Of a stretch of DNA of 64,000 bases, positions 16,311 to 25,294 are shown one piece after another. Under the pieces are notes generated by a model. It did not search any database, was not told where the DNA came from, and worked only from the letters and a program-made list of their open reading frames with translations. The stretch is taken from NCBI GenBank assembly GCA_965227035.1, contig OZ245724.1:1364001-1428000 (forward strand), read 5' to 3'. The position numbers and the translations under genes were made by a program. How positions within the stretch are numbered: position 1 is the stretch's first letter; every line of letters starts with the position of its first letter. Source of the DNA: CBDDFQ01 sp965227035 (lineage in GTDB: Bacteria > Pseudomonadota > Gammaproteobacteria > Burkholderiales > Burkholderiaceae_C).

Positions 16311-17277
16311 GGTCCTGATGATAACGACGCAGGCGGCGATCGATCTCGTCCAGAAATGATTTTTCGGGGGTAAATCGCAGAGGCACTGCAAGCGCATCCG
16401 GATAGTTCTTCCAAAGCTTGGGCGCGTCTTTCTCGGTGCAGACCAGGATCGCATCTGCGGGAGCCGGAGATTTCCAGGTCGACAGATCGGCGTGATCGCG
16501 CAACGGGTAGGTGGCGACAAGTTGCACGCCGGCCTCGCGAAGCATTCGGAAAAACTCTTCCGGCCTCGCTATTCCGGCAAGCGCGTGCACCTGCTTGTCG
16601 CGCAGCGAAGCCAGGTCGAACGACTCGCCGGCTTCGTTCACCGCATAGGGCGCGAGCGATCTCACGCCTCGATAGCCGTCGAACGCAGGTTTGTCGCCGG
16701 TGTGCATGACCATATCGACGGGACGGGGCCAGGGTTCGCGAAGCGGGCCCGCTGGAATCATCCATCCGTTGCCGACGCCGCGGTTGTCGAACACGCAAAT
16801 TTCCAGATCGCGATGCAGCGCCAGATGCTGAAGGCCGTCGTCGCACAGAATGACGTCGCAGCCGGAATGCGCTTGCAGCAAGGCGCGTCCGGCATCGATT
16901 CGGCGGGGGGCGACGAACACCGGCACGCCTGTTGCACGCCGAATCAAGATGGGCTCGTCGCCTGCATGAGCTGGCGGCGTGACCGGGAGCACTTCGACCG
17001 TTTCTTCGCTCTCACGGCCGTAACCGCGCGAGATCACGCCCGGCCGATAGCCGCGACGTTTCAAATCGATGGCGGTAGCGATCAGCAGGGGGGTTTTGCC
17101 GGTGCCGCCGACCAGCACATTGCCGACGACGATGACCGGTACCGGGAGCGATTCGGCTTTGTTGATGCCGACTTTGAATCCGAATTCACGGACCGCAACG
17201 GCCAGACGAAAAAACAGCGAAATGGGCCAGAGCAGGCAGGCGAGCAAGCCTCGCTTCAACCACGCGTCGGGGAGCAT
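16291..17277 (-). CDS. lpxK: Tetraacyldisaccharide 4'-kinase
   Basis: LpxK phosphorylates the 4'-position of the lipid A disaccharide at the cytoplasmic face of the inner membrane. The 328-residue protein has an N-terminal hydrophobic helix (LLACLLWPISLFFRLAV), the P-loop VGGTGKTPL near residue 57, the CDDGLQH motif and a terminal CTEKDAPKL segment. All match the family. It starts 2 bp after exbD and overlaps the Trm112-like gene. Confidence 0.95.
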   Translation of the reverse strand: MLPDAWLKRGLLACLLWPISLFFRLAVAVREFGFKVGINKAESLPVPVIVVGNVLVGGTGKTPLLIATAIDLKRRGYRPGVISRGYGRESEETVEVLPVTPPAHAGDEPILIRRATGVPVFVAPRRIDAGRALLQAHSGCDVILCDDGLQHLALHRDLEICVFDNRGVGNGWMIPAGPLREPWPRPVDMVMHTGDKPAFDGYRGVRSLAPYAVNEAGESFDLASLRDKQVHALAGIARPEEFFRMLREAGVQLVATYPLRDHADLSTWKSPAPADAILVCTEKDAPKLWKNYPDALAVPLRFTPEKSFLDEIDRRLRRYHQDHGQQTS

Positions 17278-17279
17278 CG

Positions 17280-17702
17280 TCAGCGGCTTCCGGCCGCGTT
17301 CTGCGTGGCGAAAGTGATCTGGGTCAGGCCGGCACGACGCGCGGCTTCCATGACGGTGATTACCGACTGATGCGTAGAACTCGCGTCGGCGCTGATGATG
17401 ACCACGTTGTCCTTGCCGCCGTTCGCGGCTTGCGTGAGCGCGAACGAAACTTCGTCGACGCTACGTCCGCCCAAGGGCGCCTTGTTGACGGCGTAGCGAC
17501 CGTCCGCAGCCACTGCCACGATGATTTCTTTCGGATAGTCGCGCTGGGCATCGGCGTTGGCGACGGGCAGGCGCAACTGCAGTTCGGTGAACTTGCTGTA
17601 GGTGGTCGACAGCATCAGAAAAATCAGGATGACGAGCAACACGTCGATGAACGGGATCAGGTTGATCTCCGGCTCGTCCTGTTTGCGCGGTCTGAAATTC
17701 AT
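17280..17702 (-). CDS. exbD: ExbD/TolR-family proton-channel component
   Basis: A 140-residue inner-membrane protein with one N-terminal transmembrane helix (INLIPFIDVLLVILIFLML). It contains the conserved aspartate (Asp20 region, FIDVLL) that carries protons. The periplasmic domain ends with the ISADAS and ITFAT strands of ExbD/TolR. It is coupled to exbB by a 4-bp overlap and precedes lpxK, the conserved betaproteobacterial position. It could power TonB or another envelope process; ExbD rather than TolR is inferred from gene neighbourhood. Confidence 0.87.
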   Translation of the reverse strand: MNFRPRKQDEPEINLIPFIDVLLVILIFLMLSTTYSKFTELQLRLPVANADAQRDYPKEIIVAVAADGRYAVNKAPLGGRSVDEVSFALTQAANGGKDNVVIISADASSTHQSVITVMEAARRAGLTQITFATQNAAGSR

Positions 17703-18331
17703 GGCTTGCGAAGCGAGGTCAGGTGACGTGCAAAGCGGTCGGCGTTGAGTTCGAGCATCAACAGGTATTCGTCGACCCGCGAGCGGAAATATCGCCAGAA
17801 GATAAGGGTGGGGATGGCCACGATCAGGCCGAATGCGGTGTTGTACAGCGCGATCGAAATACCTTGCGCAAGCAAAGCCGGATTGCTCGCGCCGCTACCG
17901 GAGCTTGGCGCCTGCGATCCGAAAATCTCGATCATGCCGATGACCGTTCCCAGCAAGCCCAGCAGCGGGGCCGCCGAAGCGATGGTTGCGAGTGCAGTGA
18001 GATATCGCTCGAGCCGATGTGCCACTTTGCGTCCGGTCGCTTCCATGGTGGCGTGCAGATCGCTGTCGCTGCAGCGCGGATTGCTGTTGAGCGCACGGCA
18101 TCCGCTGGCCAGAACCTCGCCGAGTGCGGAGTTCTGCTCGAGCTGGGTTACGACTTCGGGAGACGGCACGGAGGTGCGCGAAACGGTGAGCGCTTCGTCG
18201 AGCAGTTTCGGGGGAATGATCTTGGCGGATTTGAGGCTGACGAATCGCTCGATGATGAGTGCCATGGCCACGATGGAGCAGGCAATGAGAGGCCAGATTG
18301 GCCAGCCTGCGGCTTGTATGATCGAAAACAA
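17699..18331 (-). CDS. exbB: ExbB/TolQ/MotA-family proton-channel component
   Basis: A 210-residue polytopic protein with three hydrophobic helices (PIWPLIACSIVAMALIIERF; LTALATIASAAPLLGLLGTVIGMIE; GISIALYNTAFGLIVAIPTLIF), the ExbB/TolQ/MotA core. The frame is open 33 codons further upstream, but the family start fits a TTG at 18331 preceded by GGAGAG. That gives the N-terminus MFSIIQAAGWP, so I chose it. It forms the stator pair with the ExbD-like protein downstream. Confidence 0.87.
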   Translation of the reverse strand: MFSIIQAAGWPIWPLIACSIVAMALIIERFVSLKSAKIIPPKLLDEALTVSRTSVPSPEVVTQLEQNSALGEVLASGCRALNSNPRCSDSDLHATMEATGRKVAHRLERYLTALATIASAAPLLGLLGTVIGMIEIFGSQAPSSGSGASNPALLAQGISIALYNTAFGLIVAIPTLIFWRYFRSRVDEYLLMLELNADRFARHLTSLRKP

Positions 18332-18666
18332 AACACTCTCCGCTGCGGTTGATTCGCTGTCGATTATGGCCCATGGACCGGACTGTTCCTCAACGCATTT
18401 GCGCCATGCCGGAGCCCTCCAAAAAGCCACAATTTATGTGGATAACTTTGTGAAGAACTACAGGAATAACCGCCGCCGAGCCGCGCCAATACTGGCTTTC
18501 AACAGAACGATGAAATTTTTAGCAGCAAATTCTTCAATGAAATCAAAGGCTTGCACGATGCTGTCTGTCTTGGTAAGGGCAGGTGACAGTTTCGTGACCG
18601 TTTGGCGCGGTCTGTGGAGTAAATACCCCCACGAAAGCCGCGCAAATACTGGATCGGCGTTCTGAC
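18332..18666. other. 335-bp AT-richer intergenic region between exbB and xseA
   Basis: No convincing gene is present. The region holds the divergent control regions of exbB and xseA, one consensus DnaA box (18437-18445) and a 16-bp near-perfect direct repeat. The repeat GCCGCGCMAATACTGG occurs at 18480-18495 and 18637-18652 with one mismatch. The second copy ends 14 bp before the xseA start and contains AATACT, a possible -10 box. A 72-codon frame on the minus strand here has no ribosome site and no recognisable features. Confidence 0.6.
18437..18445 (-). promoter_or_regulatory. Single DnaA box (TTATCCACA on minus strand)
   Basis: The plus strand reads TGTGGATAA, the exact complement of the strongest DnaA-binding sequence. 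Only one copy is seen, and no dnaA, dnaN or gidA gene is near, so this is not the replication origin. It could be a DnaA titration or regulatory site, or chance. Confidence 0.4.
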
Positions 18667-19941
18667 ATGCAAGCAACTGCGCCGCGAATATGGCAAGTTG
18701 GGGCGCTATGCCGCGCCATTGCTGACGCTCTCGATGCCCGATTCAATCCTGTCGCGGTTCGCGGCGAGATTTCGGGCTTCTCACGCGCGTCCAGCGGGCA
18801 TTGTTATTTCTCGATCAAGGACGAAGCCGGCCAGATCCGATGCGCCATGTTCCGCCGCGCCGCCAGCTTGCTGGACTTCAGCCCCCGCGACGGTGAGCTG
18901 GTCGAGCTCCGTGGAAAACTCGCGGTTTACGAGCCGCGCGGCGATCTCCAGCTGATCGTCGAATCGATGAGCCGGGCCGGGCAGGGCGCGCTCTTCGAAC
19001 AATTTCTGAAGCTCAAAGCCAAGCTCGAGTCCGAGGGGCTGTTCGACCAAGCCCGTAAACGCAGCATTCCCATGATTCCGCGCGGCATCGGAATCGTCAC
19101 CTCGCTCGGCGCAGCGGCCTTGCACGACGTCGCTACTGCGTTAATGCGTCGCGCTCCCCATGTGCCGGTTGTCATTTCGCCAGCGTCGGTGCAAGGCGCA
19201 GGGTCGCCGGCTCAGCTTGCGTCGGCGCTCGAAAGGCTGTGGCAGATCAACTCGGAAGCGAATCCTATCGACGTGATCCTGGTGGTTCGAGGCGGCGGAT
19301 CCATCGAAGATCTCTGGTCTTTCAACGACGAGAATTTCGCGCGAATGATCCACCGCAGCCCAATCCCCGTCATCAGCGGCGTGGGTCACGAGACCGATTT
19401 CACGCTCGCCGATTTCGTCTCGGACTTGCGTGCCCCGACGCCCACCGCGGCTGCCGAACTCGCCGCTACGGCGCAAGAGGTGTGGCACGGTGCGATCGAG
19501 CTCATCGGGGAGCGACTGAGAGATGCAGTGACCGATCATGTCGACACGCTTTCCCAGCGGCTCGACAACGCGGCCGCCCGACTTGGCAGGCCGTCTTCCA
19601 TCGCGGCGAAACAGCGGCTTCGAATTTCGAGCCAGGCGCAGCGCCTGCATTTTCTTTCTCGCGCCGCCACGCAAAAACATCGATACAGGCTCGACACGCT
19701 CGCATCGGCAATGCCGAAAGGCGTGGGCACTGCTCGCGATCGGGCACGGCAGAAAGTCGAAAGGCTTTCTCTGCGCCTGGAGTCGCTCGATCCGAAGCTG
19801 GTACTTCAACGCGGCTACGCGTGGCTTACCGATGAGTCGGGTCACGCGCTCACTAGCACCGGACAGTTCAAATCGGGTGAACAGGTGACAGCAACCCTTG
19901 CCGACGGACAGGTCGAACTCAAGGTGTTACAGGCTCCCTAG
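18667..19941 (+). CDS. xseA: Exodeoxyribonuclease VII large subunit
   Basis: XseA, with XseB, forms ExoVII, which degrades single-stranded DNA in both directions. The 424-residue protein begins with an OB-fold (VRGEISGFSRASSGHCYFSIKD), followed by the catalytic domain with GIGIVTSLGAAALHD, VVRGGGSIEDLW and PVISGVGHETDFTLADFVSDLRAPTPTAAAE. It ends in a coiled coil and LKVLQ. All family blocks are intact. No clear Shine-Dalgarno precedes the ATG. xseB is not adjacent; sodB follows after 74 bp. Confidence 0.96.
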   Translation: MQATAPRIWQVGALCRAIADALDARFNPVAVRGEISGFSRASSGHCYFSIKDEAGQIRCAMFRRAASLLDFSPRDGELVELRGKLAVYEPRGDLQLIVESMSRAGQGALFEQFLKLKAKLESEGLFDQARKRSIPMIPRGIGIVTSLGAAALHDVATALMRRAPHVPVVISPASVQGAGSPAQLASALERLWQINSEANPIDVILVVRGGGSIEDLWSFNDENFARMIHRSPIPVISGVGHETDFTLADFVSDLRAPTPTAAAELAATAQEVWHGAIELIGERLRDAVTDHVDTLSQRLDNAAARLGRPSSIAAKQRLRISSQAQRLHFLSRAATQKHRYRLDTLASAMPKGVGTARDRARQKVERLSLRLESLDPKLVLQRGYAWLTDESGHALTSTGQFKSGEQVTATLADGQVELKVLQAP

Positions 19942-20015
19942 ACAAGTTTTCTACAATCGGCTCAGACAAGCGATCAAACGTTTCGATTCATCAACAACAA
20001 ACTCACGAGGAAATC

Positions 20016-20597
20016 ATGGAACACACGTTGCCCCCATTGCCCTACGCACTCGATGCGCTGGCTCCGCACTACAGCAAGGAAACGCTGGAATATCACTACG
20101 GCAAGCACCACAACGCTTACGTCGTGAACCTGAACAATCTTCAAAAGGGCACCGAATTCGAAAGCATGCCCCTCGAAGACATCATCAAGAAGTCCAGCGG
20201 CGGCATCTACAACAACTCCGCTCAAATCTGGAATCACACCTTTTTCTGGAATTGCATGAAGCCCAACGGCGGCGGCGAACCCAAGGGCGCGCTGGCTGAA
20301 GCGATCACCAAAAAGTGGGGCTCCTATGCTGCTTTCAAGGAAGCATTCGTGAAGTCCGCAGTCGGTAACTTCGGTTCCGGCTGGACCTGGCTGGTGAAGA
20401 AAGCCGACGGCTCTGTCGACATCGTCAACATGGGTGCAGCAGGCACGCCGCTGACCACTGCCGACACGGCTCTGTTCACCGTCGACGTGTGGGAACACGC
20501 GTACTACATCGACTACCGCAACCTGCGTCCGAAGTTCGTCGAAACGTACCTCGACAAACTTGCTAACTGGGAATTCGTCGAAAAGAATTTCGCCTGA
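20016..20597 (+). CDS. sodB: Iron superoxide dismutase
   Basis: Converts superoxide to oxygen and hydrogen peroxide in the cytoplasm (no signal peptide). The 193-residue protein has metal ligands His27, His74 (WNHTFFW), Asp157 and His161 (VDVWEHAYY). The GGIYNNSAQIWNHTFFW and NFGSGWTWLV segments are typical of the iron type. A GAGGAAATC ribosome site precedes ATG. xseA-sodB is a common neighbour pair in Burkholderiales. Confidence 0.96.
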   Translation: MEHTLPPLPYALDALAPHYSKETLEYHYGKHHNAYVVNLNNLQKGTEFESMPLEDIIKKSSGGIYNNSAQIWNHTFFWNCMKPNGGGEPKGALAEAITKKWGSYAAFKEAFVKSAVGNFGSGWTWLVKKADGSVDIVNMGAAGTPLTTADTALFTVDVWEHAYYIDYRNLRPKFVETYLDKLANWEFVEKNFA

Positions 20598-20633
20598 TCG
20601 GCGCGATTCGAATGGCGCACCTAGCGGTGCGTC

Positions 20634-20664
20634 GAAAAAAAACCGGCTCTGTGCCGGTTTTTTT
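20634..20664. terminator. Bidirectional terminator after sodB
   Basis: The stem AACCGGC/GCCGGTT with a TCTGT loop is flanked by A and T runs, so it can end both sodB and the convergent DUF192 gene. A smaller hairpin (GCGCACC/GGTGCGT) lies just upstream. Confidence 0.85.
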
Positions 20665-20728
20665 CTGAGCGATCGAAATGTTGTTGAAACCCGGTCGAAA
20701 GCAGACCAGAACTTTCAACGCATCGATG

Positions 20729-21229
20729 TCACTTGGTCTGCGAAAACGGCTTGCCGGTGAGTTTGAAATTCGCCTTGATGCCGCTCTTCTTGAACCATCC
20801 CTGGTTCATCTCGAGCACATAGCGCACCGGTTGTTTGGAGCAATGCGAGTCGGTGGTCTGGGGCTTCATGTCTTCCAGATTCACGATGGTTCCATCGTCC
20901 GCGACGAACGCTGCAGTGAGCGGAAGAATCGTGTTCTTCATCCAGAAACATTGGGTCGATCGCTCATCGAAAACGAACAGCATGCCTTCGTGTTGCGGCA
21001 TCTCCTTGCGATACATCAAACCGATGGAGCGTTGCGGAGGCGTAAACGCAACCTGCGCATCGATCTGATGCATGCCGGCGCCGAGCGTGACTCGCGGAAG
21101 ATCCATCTGCGGGCCTTCTTGCGCATTCGCTTGCAGTGTGAATGCCGAGGCCGCAATCGCGACGGCGTAAGCGAGCCGACGAGCAGAGCGTGTGAGTGAA
21201 GAACCGAAGAAGTTCGTTTGGATTTTCAT
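20729..21229 (-). CDS. DUF192-family exported protein
   Basis: A 166-residue protein with an N-terminal signal peptide (SLTRSARRLAYAVAIAASAFTLQANA|QEG) and a DUF192 domain: LGAGMHQIDAQVAFTPPQRSIGLMYRKEMPQHEGMLFVF, then MKNTILPLTAAFV, with the conserved FWM segment and a YVLEMNQGW strand near the end. The biochemical role of DUF192 is unknown. A GGAGACAA ribosome site lies upstream. It is convergent with sodB. Confidence 0.88.
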   Translation of the reverse strand: MKIQTNFFGSSLTRSARRLAYAVAIAASAFTLQANAQEGPQMDLPRVTLGAGMHQIDAQVAFTPPQRSIGLMYRKEMPQHEGMLFVFDERSTQCFWMKNTILPLTAAFVADDGTIVNLEDMKPQTTDSHCSKQPVRYVLEMNQGWFKKSGIKANFKLTGKPFSQTK

Positions 21230-21244
21230 GGCGTCATTGTCTCC

Positions 21245-21273
21245 AAAAGAAAAACGCCCGCAATAAGCGGGCG
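21245..21273 (-). terminator. Terminator of the small Lys/Ala-rich protein gene
   Basis: A 7-bp GC stem (CGCCCGC/GCGGGCG, loop AATAA) is followed on the minus strand by a T-rich run. It sits between the 67-residue protein gene and the DUF192 gene, so it probably ends the former. Two further hairpin-like segments (such as CTTCAGGT-gat-ACCTGAAG near 21300-21318) lie in the 133-bp spacer. Confidence 0.6.
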
Positions 21274-21362
21274 GATTCTTTACCGTGGACCTTTGGAGTC
21301 TTCAGGTGATACCTGAAGGGAGACCGAAAGGTCGATCGGTAATTGGCTCAGTCTCGAAAGAC

Positions 21363-21566
21363 TTAAGCTGCTTTCACAGCCTTCTTGGTCTTCTTGGCAA
21401 CTTTATGAGCGGTCTTCTTGGTCTTTTCTGCAGCCTTTGCCATGGGCTTGGCTTCAGACTTTGCAGCCATAGGAGCTGCAGGCGCTGCGGGTGCGGCGGG
21501 AGCAGCTTGTGCGAAAGCGCCGACTGCGAAGAAAGCGGCAACCAGAGTAGCGAGCAGTTTGTTCAT
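21363..21566 (-). CDS. Small secreted Ala/Pro- then Lys-rich protein (67 residues)
   Basis: Residues 1-20 form a signal peptide (MNKLLATLVAAFFAVGAFAQ). The mature ~47 residues begin with an AAPAAPAAPAAP repeat and continue as a strongly basic KSEAKPMAKAAEKTKKTAHKV-type tail. An AAGGAAT ribosome site precedes the ATG, and a terminator follows. Similar short basic exported proteins occur in betaproteobacteria and in acid-shock protein families, but I know no assigned function. A periplasmic polyanion or envelope binder is a guess from charge alone. It is divergent from icd. Confidence 0.75.
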   Translation of the reverse strand: MNKLLATLVAAFFAVGAFAQAAPAAPAAPAAPMAAKSEAKPMAKAAEKTKKTAHKVAKKTKKAVKAA

Positions 21567-21746
21567 GATGCAAATTCCTTTGAATTGATTAGGCTGATAT
21601 CGCCTCCCGACTACCGGAAGGTCTCACCACAACGAGCACCGAATACAGCCGGTTGACGCAAACCCAAAATTCTTTTGGGGCTAGAATCCGTGGGTTTTGC
21701 CCATCCTGCTGAATCAATTTCAGCGTCCACTCGGAGCCGTTTGTAC

Positions 21747-23003
<1,257 letters not shown>

Positions 23004-23048
23004 TGTCGGCAGGCGGCGCAATCGTCATTGGTTGATTGCTCCTCCCAA

Positions 23049-23085
23049 AAAAGCCCTTGAGTTGCAAGATTCAAGGGCTTTTGCT
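23049..23085 (+). terminator. Terminator of icd
   Basis: A 12-bp stem (AAAAGCCCTTGA at 23049-23060 with TCAAGGGCTTTT at 23071-23082) and a 10-base loop. The T-rich 3' arm gives a good intrinsic terminator in front of the two-component operon. Confidence 0.85.
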
Positions 23086-23126
23086 TTGATGGAATTGGAC
23101 TTGTGCCAAGCGTGAGCAAAGCAACG

Positions 23127-23148
23127 ATTAAGTTCGGTCTAAGTGTTC
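23127..23148 (+). promoter_or_regulatory. Tandem operator upstream of the response-regulator gene
   Basis: Half-sites ATTAAG (23127-23132) and TCTAAG (23138-23143) are spaced by five bases and followed by TGTTC. The 11-bp period is that of OmpR/PmrA-type response regulators. The same arrangement occurs at 25223-25244 before the protease gene, again about 50 bp from the start codon. It is therefore probably an autoregulatory binding site. Confidence 0.65.
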
Positions 23149-23192
23149 CCCTTCAGGCTGTACGCTAGAGGAACTTCATTGGAAATTTCGAG

Positions 23193-23858
23193 ATGCGTCT
23201 GCTGCTAGTCGAAGATGACACCATGATCGGCGAGGCCGTCCTGGATCAACTGCGTGCGGAGCATTTCGCGGTCGATTGGGTCAAGGACGGCGAAATGGCA
23301 GACACGGCTTTGCGCACCCAAAGCTACGACCTCGTGCTGCTCGATCTTGGATTGCCCAAACGCGATGGGCTCGCTGTGCTGCGATCGTTTCGCGCTCGAA
23401 AGCAGCGCACCCCGGTGCTGATAGCCACCGCCCGCGATTCGGTGCAGGAGCGAATCGAAGGGCTCGATGCCGGCGCCGACGATTACGTTCTCAAACCCTA
23501 CGATCTCGACGAGTTGCTCGCTCGCATTCGGGCTCTTTTGCGCCGCGCTGCAGGACGCGCCGAGCCGCAATACGAACATCTCGGTGTGAGCATCGATCCG
23601 GTCACGCGTGAAGTGAGCGTGAAGGGCGAGCCCGTGGTTCTGTCGGCGCGTGAGTGGGCGGTGCTGGAACCCCTCCTCGCTCGTCCGGGCATGGTGTTGT
23701 CGAGGCCGCAGCTCGAAGAAAAACTCTATAGCTGGAAAGATGAAATCAGCAGCAACGCGGTCGAGGTTTATATCCACGGTCTACGCAAAAAGCTCGGCGC
23801 CGATCTGATCCTCAATGTGCGTGGCGTCGGCTACATGGTTCCGAAGGCGCGGCAATGA
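23193..23858 (+). CDS. OmpR-family response regulator (QseB/PmrA/TctD-like)
   Basis: A 221-residue two-domain regulator. The receiver has acidic pocket Glu7-Asp8-Asp9, phosphoacceptor Asp51 (LVLLDLGLPKRDG) and Lys in VLKPYDLDEL. A winged helix follows from about residue 125 (LSAREWAVLEPLLARPGMVLSRPQLEEKLY, VEVYIHGLRKKL). The subfamily is that of QseB/PmrA/TctD. The gene overlaps its sensor kinase by 4 bp. A tandem PmrA-like box sits 45 bp before its start, and a copy lies before the downstream HtrA gene. It is thus likely self-regulated and in control of envelope proteolysis. Confidence 0.92.
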   Translation: MRLLLVEDDTMIGEAVLDQLRAEHFAVDWVKDGEMADTALRTQSYDLVLLDLGLPKRDGLAVLRSFRARKQRTPVLIATARDSVQERIEGLDAGADDYVLKPYDLDELLARIRALLRRAAGRAEPQYEHLGVSIDPVTREVSVKGEPVVLSAREWAVLEPLLARPGMVLSRPQLEEKLYSWKDEISSNAVEVYIHGLRKKLGADLILNVRGVGYMVPKARQ

Positions 23859-25189
23859 AGGCGACGGCTTCTCACTCTCTTCGAACCAGGCTGCTGAGCT
23901 TTCTGCTCATCGCAATCGTTCTGGCTGCTGTCGTTCAGGCTACGGTTGCGTATCGCACGGCGCGTGCCGAAGCCGACGAGATTTTCGACTATCACATGCA
24001 GCAGATGGCGCTCTCGCTTCGCGCCGGCCTGCCTTCAGGCGGGGGCGTTGGGGCAGGCGAAGATCCGAACGATCCCGAGAACGTCGATTTCGTCGTGCAG
24101 GTGTGGACGCACGAGGGGGTGCGGGTGTTCCAGTCGGCACCGCGTGCCGCGCTGCCAGAAAAATCGGAACTCGGTTTCTCGACCGTCAAGGTCCGGGGAT
24201 CGACCTATCGGGTGTTTTCGATGCAGTCCCGGTCGCAGGTGATTCAGGTTGCGCAGGACATGGCCGCACGCCGCGAGATGGCCAGCACGCTGGCCTTGCG
24301 CACGGTGGGGCCGGTCGCGATCATGGCACCGCTCCTCGCGCTTCTTATGTGGTGGGTTGTGGGCTCATCGCTGGTGCCGGTTGCCCGAGTGCAACGTCAA
24401 CTATCGCAGCGACAGGCCGATGATTTGGGCGAGGTGAGCGAGGCAGGGCTGCCCACCGAAATACAGCCCCTGGTGCGCGAACTCAATCTGCTGTTCGGGC
24501 GGGTACGACAGGCGTTCGATGCGCAAAAAAGCTTCGTCGCCGATGCCGCACATGAGCTGCGATCTCCGCTTGCTGCGCTCCGGCTTCAGGCGCAAGGGCT
24601 GCAACGCGCAAGCGACGAAGCAACGCGTGAGGTTGCGGTCACGCGCCTCATGGCGGGCATCGACCGCGCGACTCGACTCGTCGAGCAGCTTCTCGTGCTC
24701 GCGCGACATCAAGCCAGCGCGGTAGCGGAACTGCCGTCGCAACCGGTTGAACTGGCAGACATCGCCAGGCTCTCGGTGGCCGACGCGATTCCCAACGCGG
24801 TCGCGCGCAACATCGATCTGGGAATCACGCAATCGGATGAAGGTCGGGTCGACGGATACCCAGAAGCGCTGCGGATCCTGATGCGAAATTTGATCGAAAA
24901 CGCAATCAAGTATTCACCGAACGGCGGCACGGTCGATCTGGAAATAAAGCGCGATTCGCAATTACTCATCTTGAGCGTCGACGACAACGGGCCGGGTATC
25001 GCGGCAGAAGATCGCGACAGGGTGCTGGACAGGTTCTACCGGGTTGCAGGATCGGAAACCACCGGCAGCGGACTGGGTCTGGCCATCGTCAAATCGATTG
25101 CCGATCTTCACGGCGCGACTCTCGAACTGCAAAGCTCGCTGCGTCTGGGCGGCCTTCGCGTCGAGGTGACATTTCCCGCCATCGCCTGA
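23855..25189 (+). CDS. Sensor histidine kinase (QseC-like)
   Basis: A 444-residue inner-membrane kinase with transmembrane helices at about 12-32 and 150-170 around a ~120-residue periplasmic sensor. The cytoplasmic part has the phosphoacceptor His233 in AADAAHELRSPLAALRLQ, the N box LMRNLIENAIKYSPNGG, and the G1/G2 boxes DDNGPGI and GSGLGLAIVKSI. The sensor's input is not recognisable. Its start (ATGA) overlaps the response-regulator stop, so the two are translationally coupled. Confidence 0.93.
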   Translation: MKATASHSLRTRLLSFLLIAIVLAAVVQATVAYRTARAEADEIFDYHMQQMALSLRAGLPSGGGVGAGEDPNDPENVDFVVQVWTHEGVRVFQSAPRAALPEKSELGFSTVKVRGSTYRVFSMQSRSQVIQVAQDMAARREMASTLALRTVGPVAIMAPLLALLMWWVVGSSLVPVARVQRQLSQRQADDLGEVSEAGLPTEIQPLVRELNLLFGRVRQAFDAQKSFVADAAHELRSPLAALRLQAQGLQRASDEATREVAVTRLMAGIDRATRLVEQLLVLARHQASAVAELPSQPVELADIARLSVADAIPNAVARNIDLGITQSDEGRVDGYPEALRILMRNLIENAIKYSPNGGTVDLEIKRDSQLLILSVDDNGPGIAAEDRDRVLDRFYRVAGSETTGSGLGLAIVKSIADLHGATLELQSSLRLGGLRVEVTFPAIA

Positions 25190-25222
25190 GTCGGATAAGC
25201 GATAGAGCGAAGGCCCTCCTGC

Positions 25223-25244
25223 TTTAAGAACTGTCTAAGTGTTC
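25223..25244 (+). promoter_or_regulatory. Tandem operator upstream of the HtrA-type protease gene
   Basis: Half-sites TTTAAG (25223-25228) and TCTAAG (25234-25239), with a 5-bp spacer and a TGTTC tail, closely match the element before the response-regulator gene. The box ends 50 bp before the protease ATG. It is probably bound by the response regulator encoded immediately upstream. Confidence 0.65.
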
Positions 25245-25294
25245 GGCACGACATTGACTACGTGTCCCACATTTCTACCGTTCAAGGAGCATTC

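Noticed and set aside
18458..18676. 72-codon minus-strand frame in the exbB-xseA spacer
   Set aside because: No ribosome site, no recognisable features, and it crosses the xseA start region.
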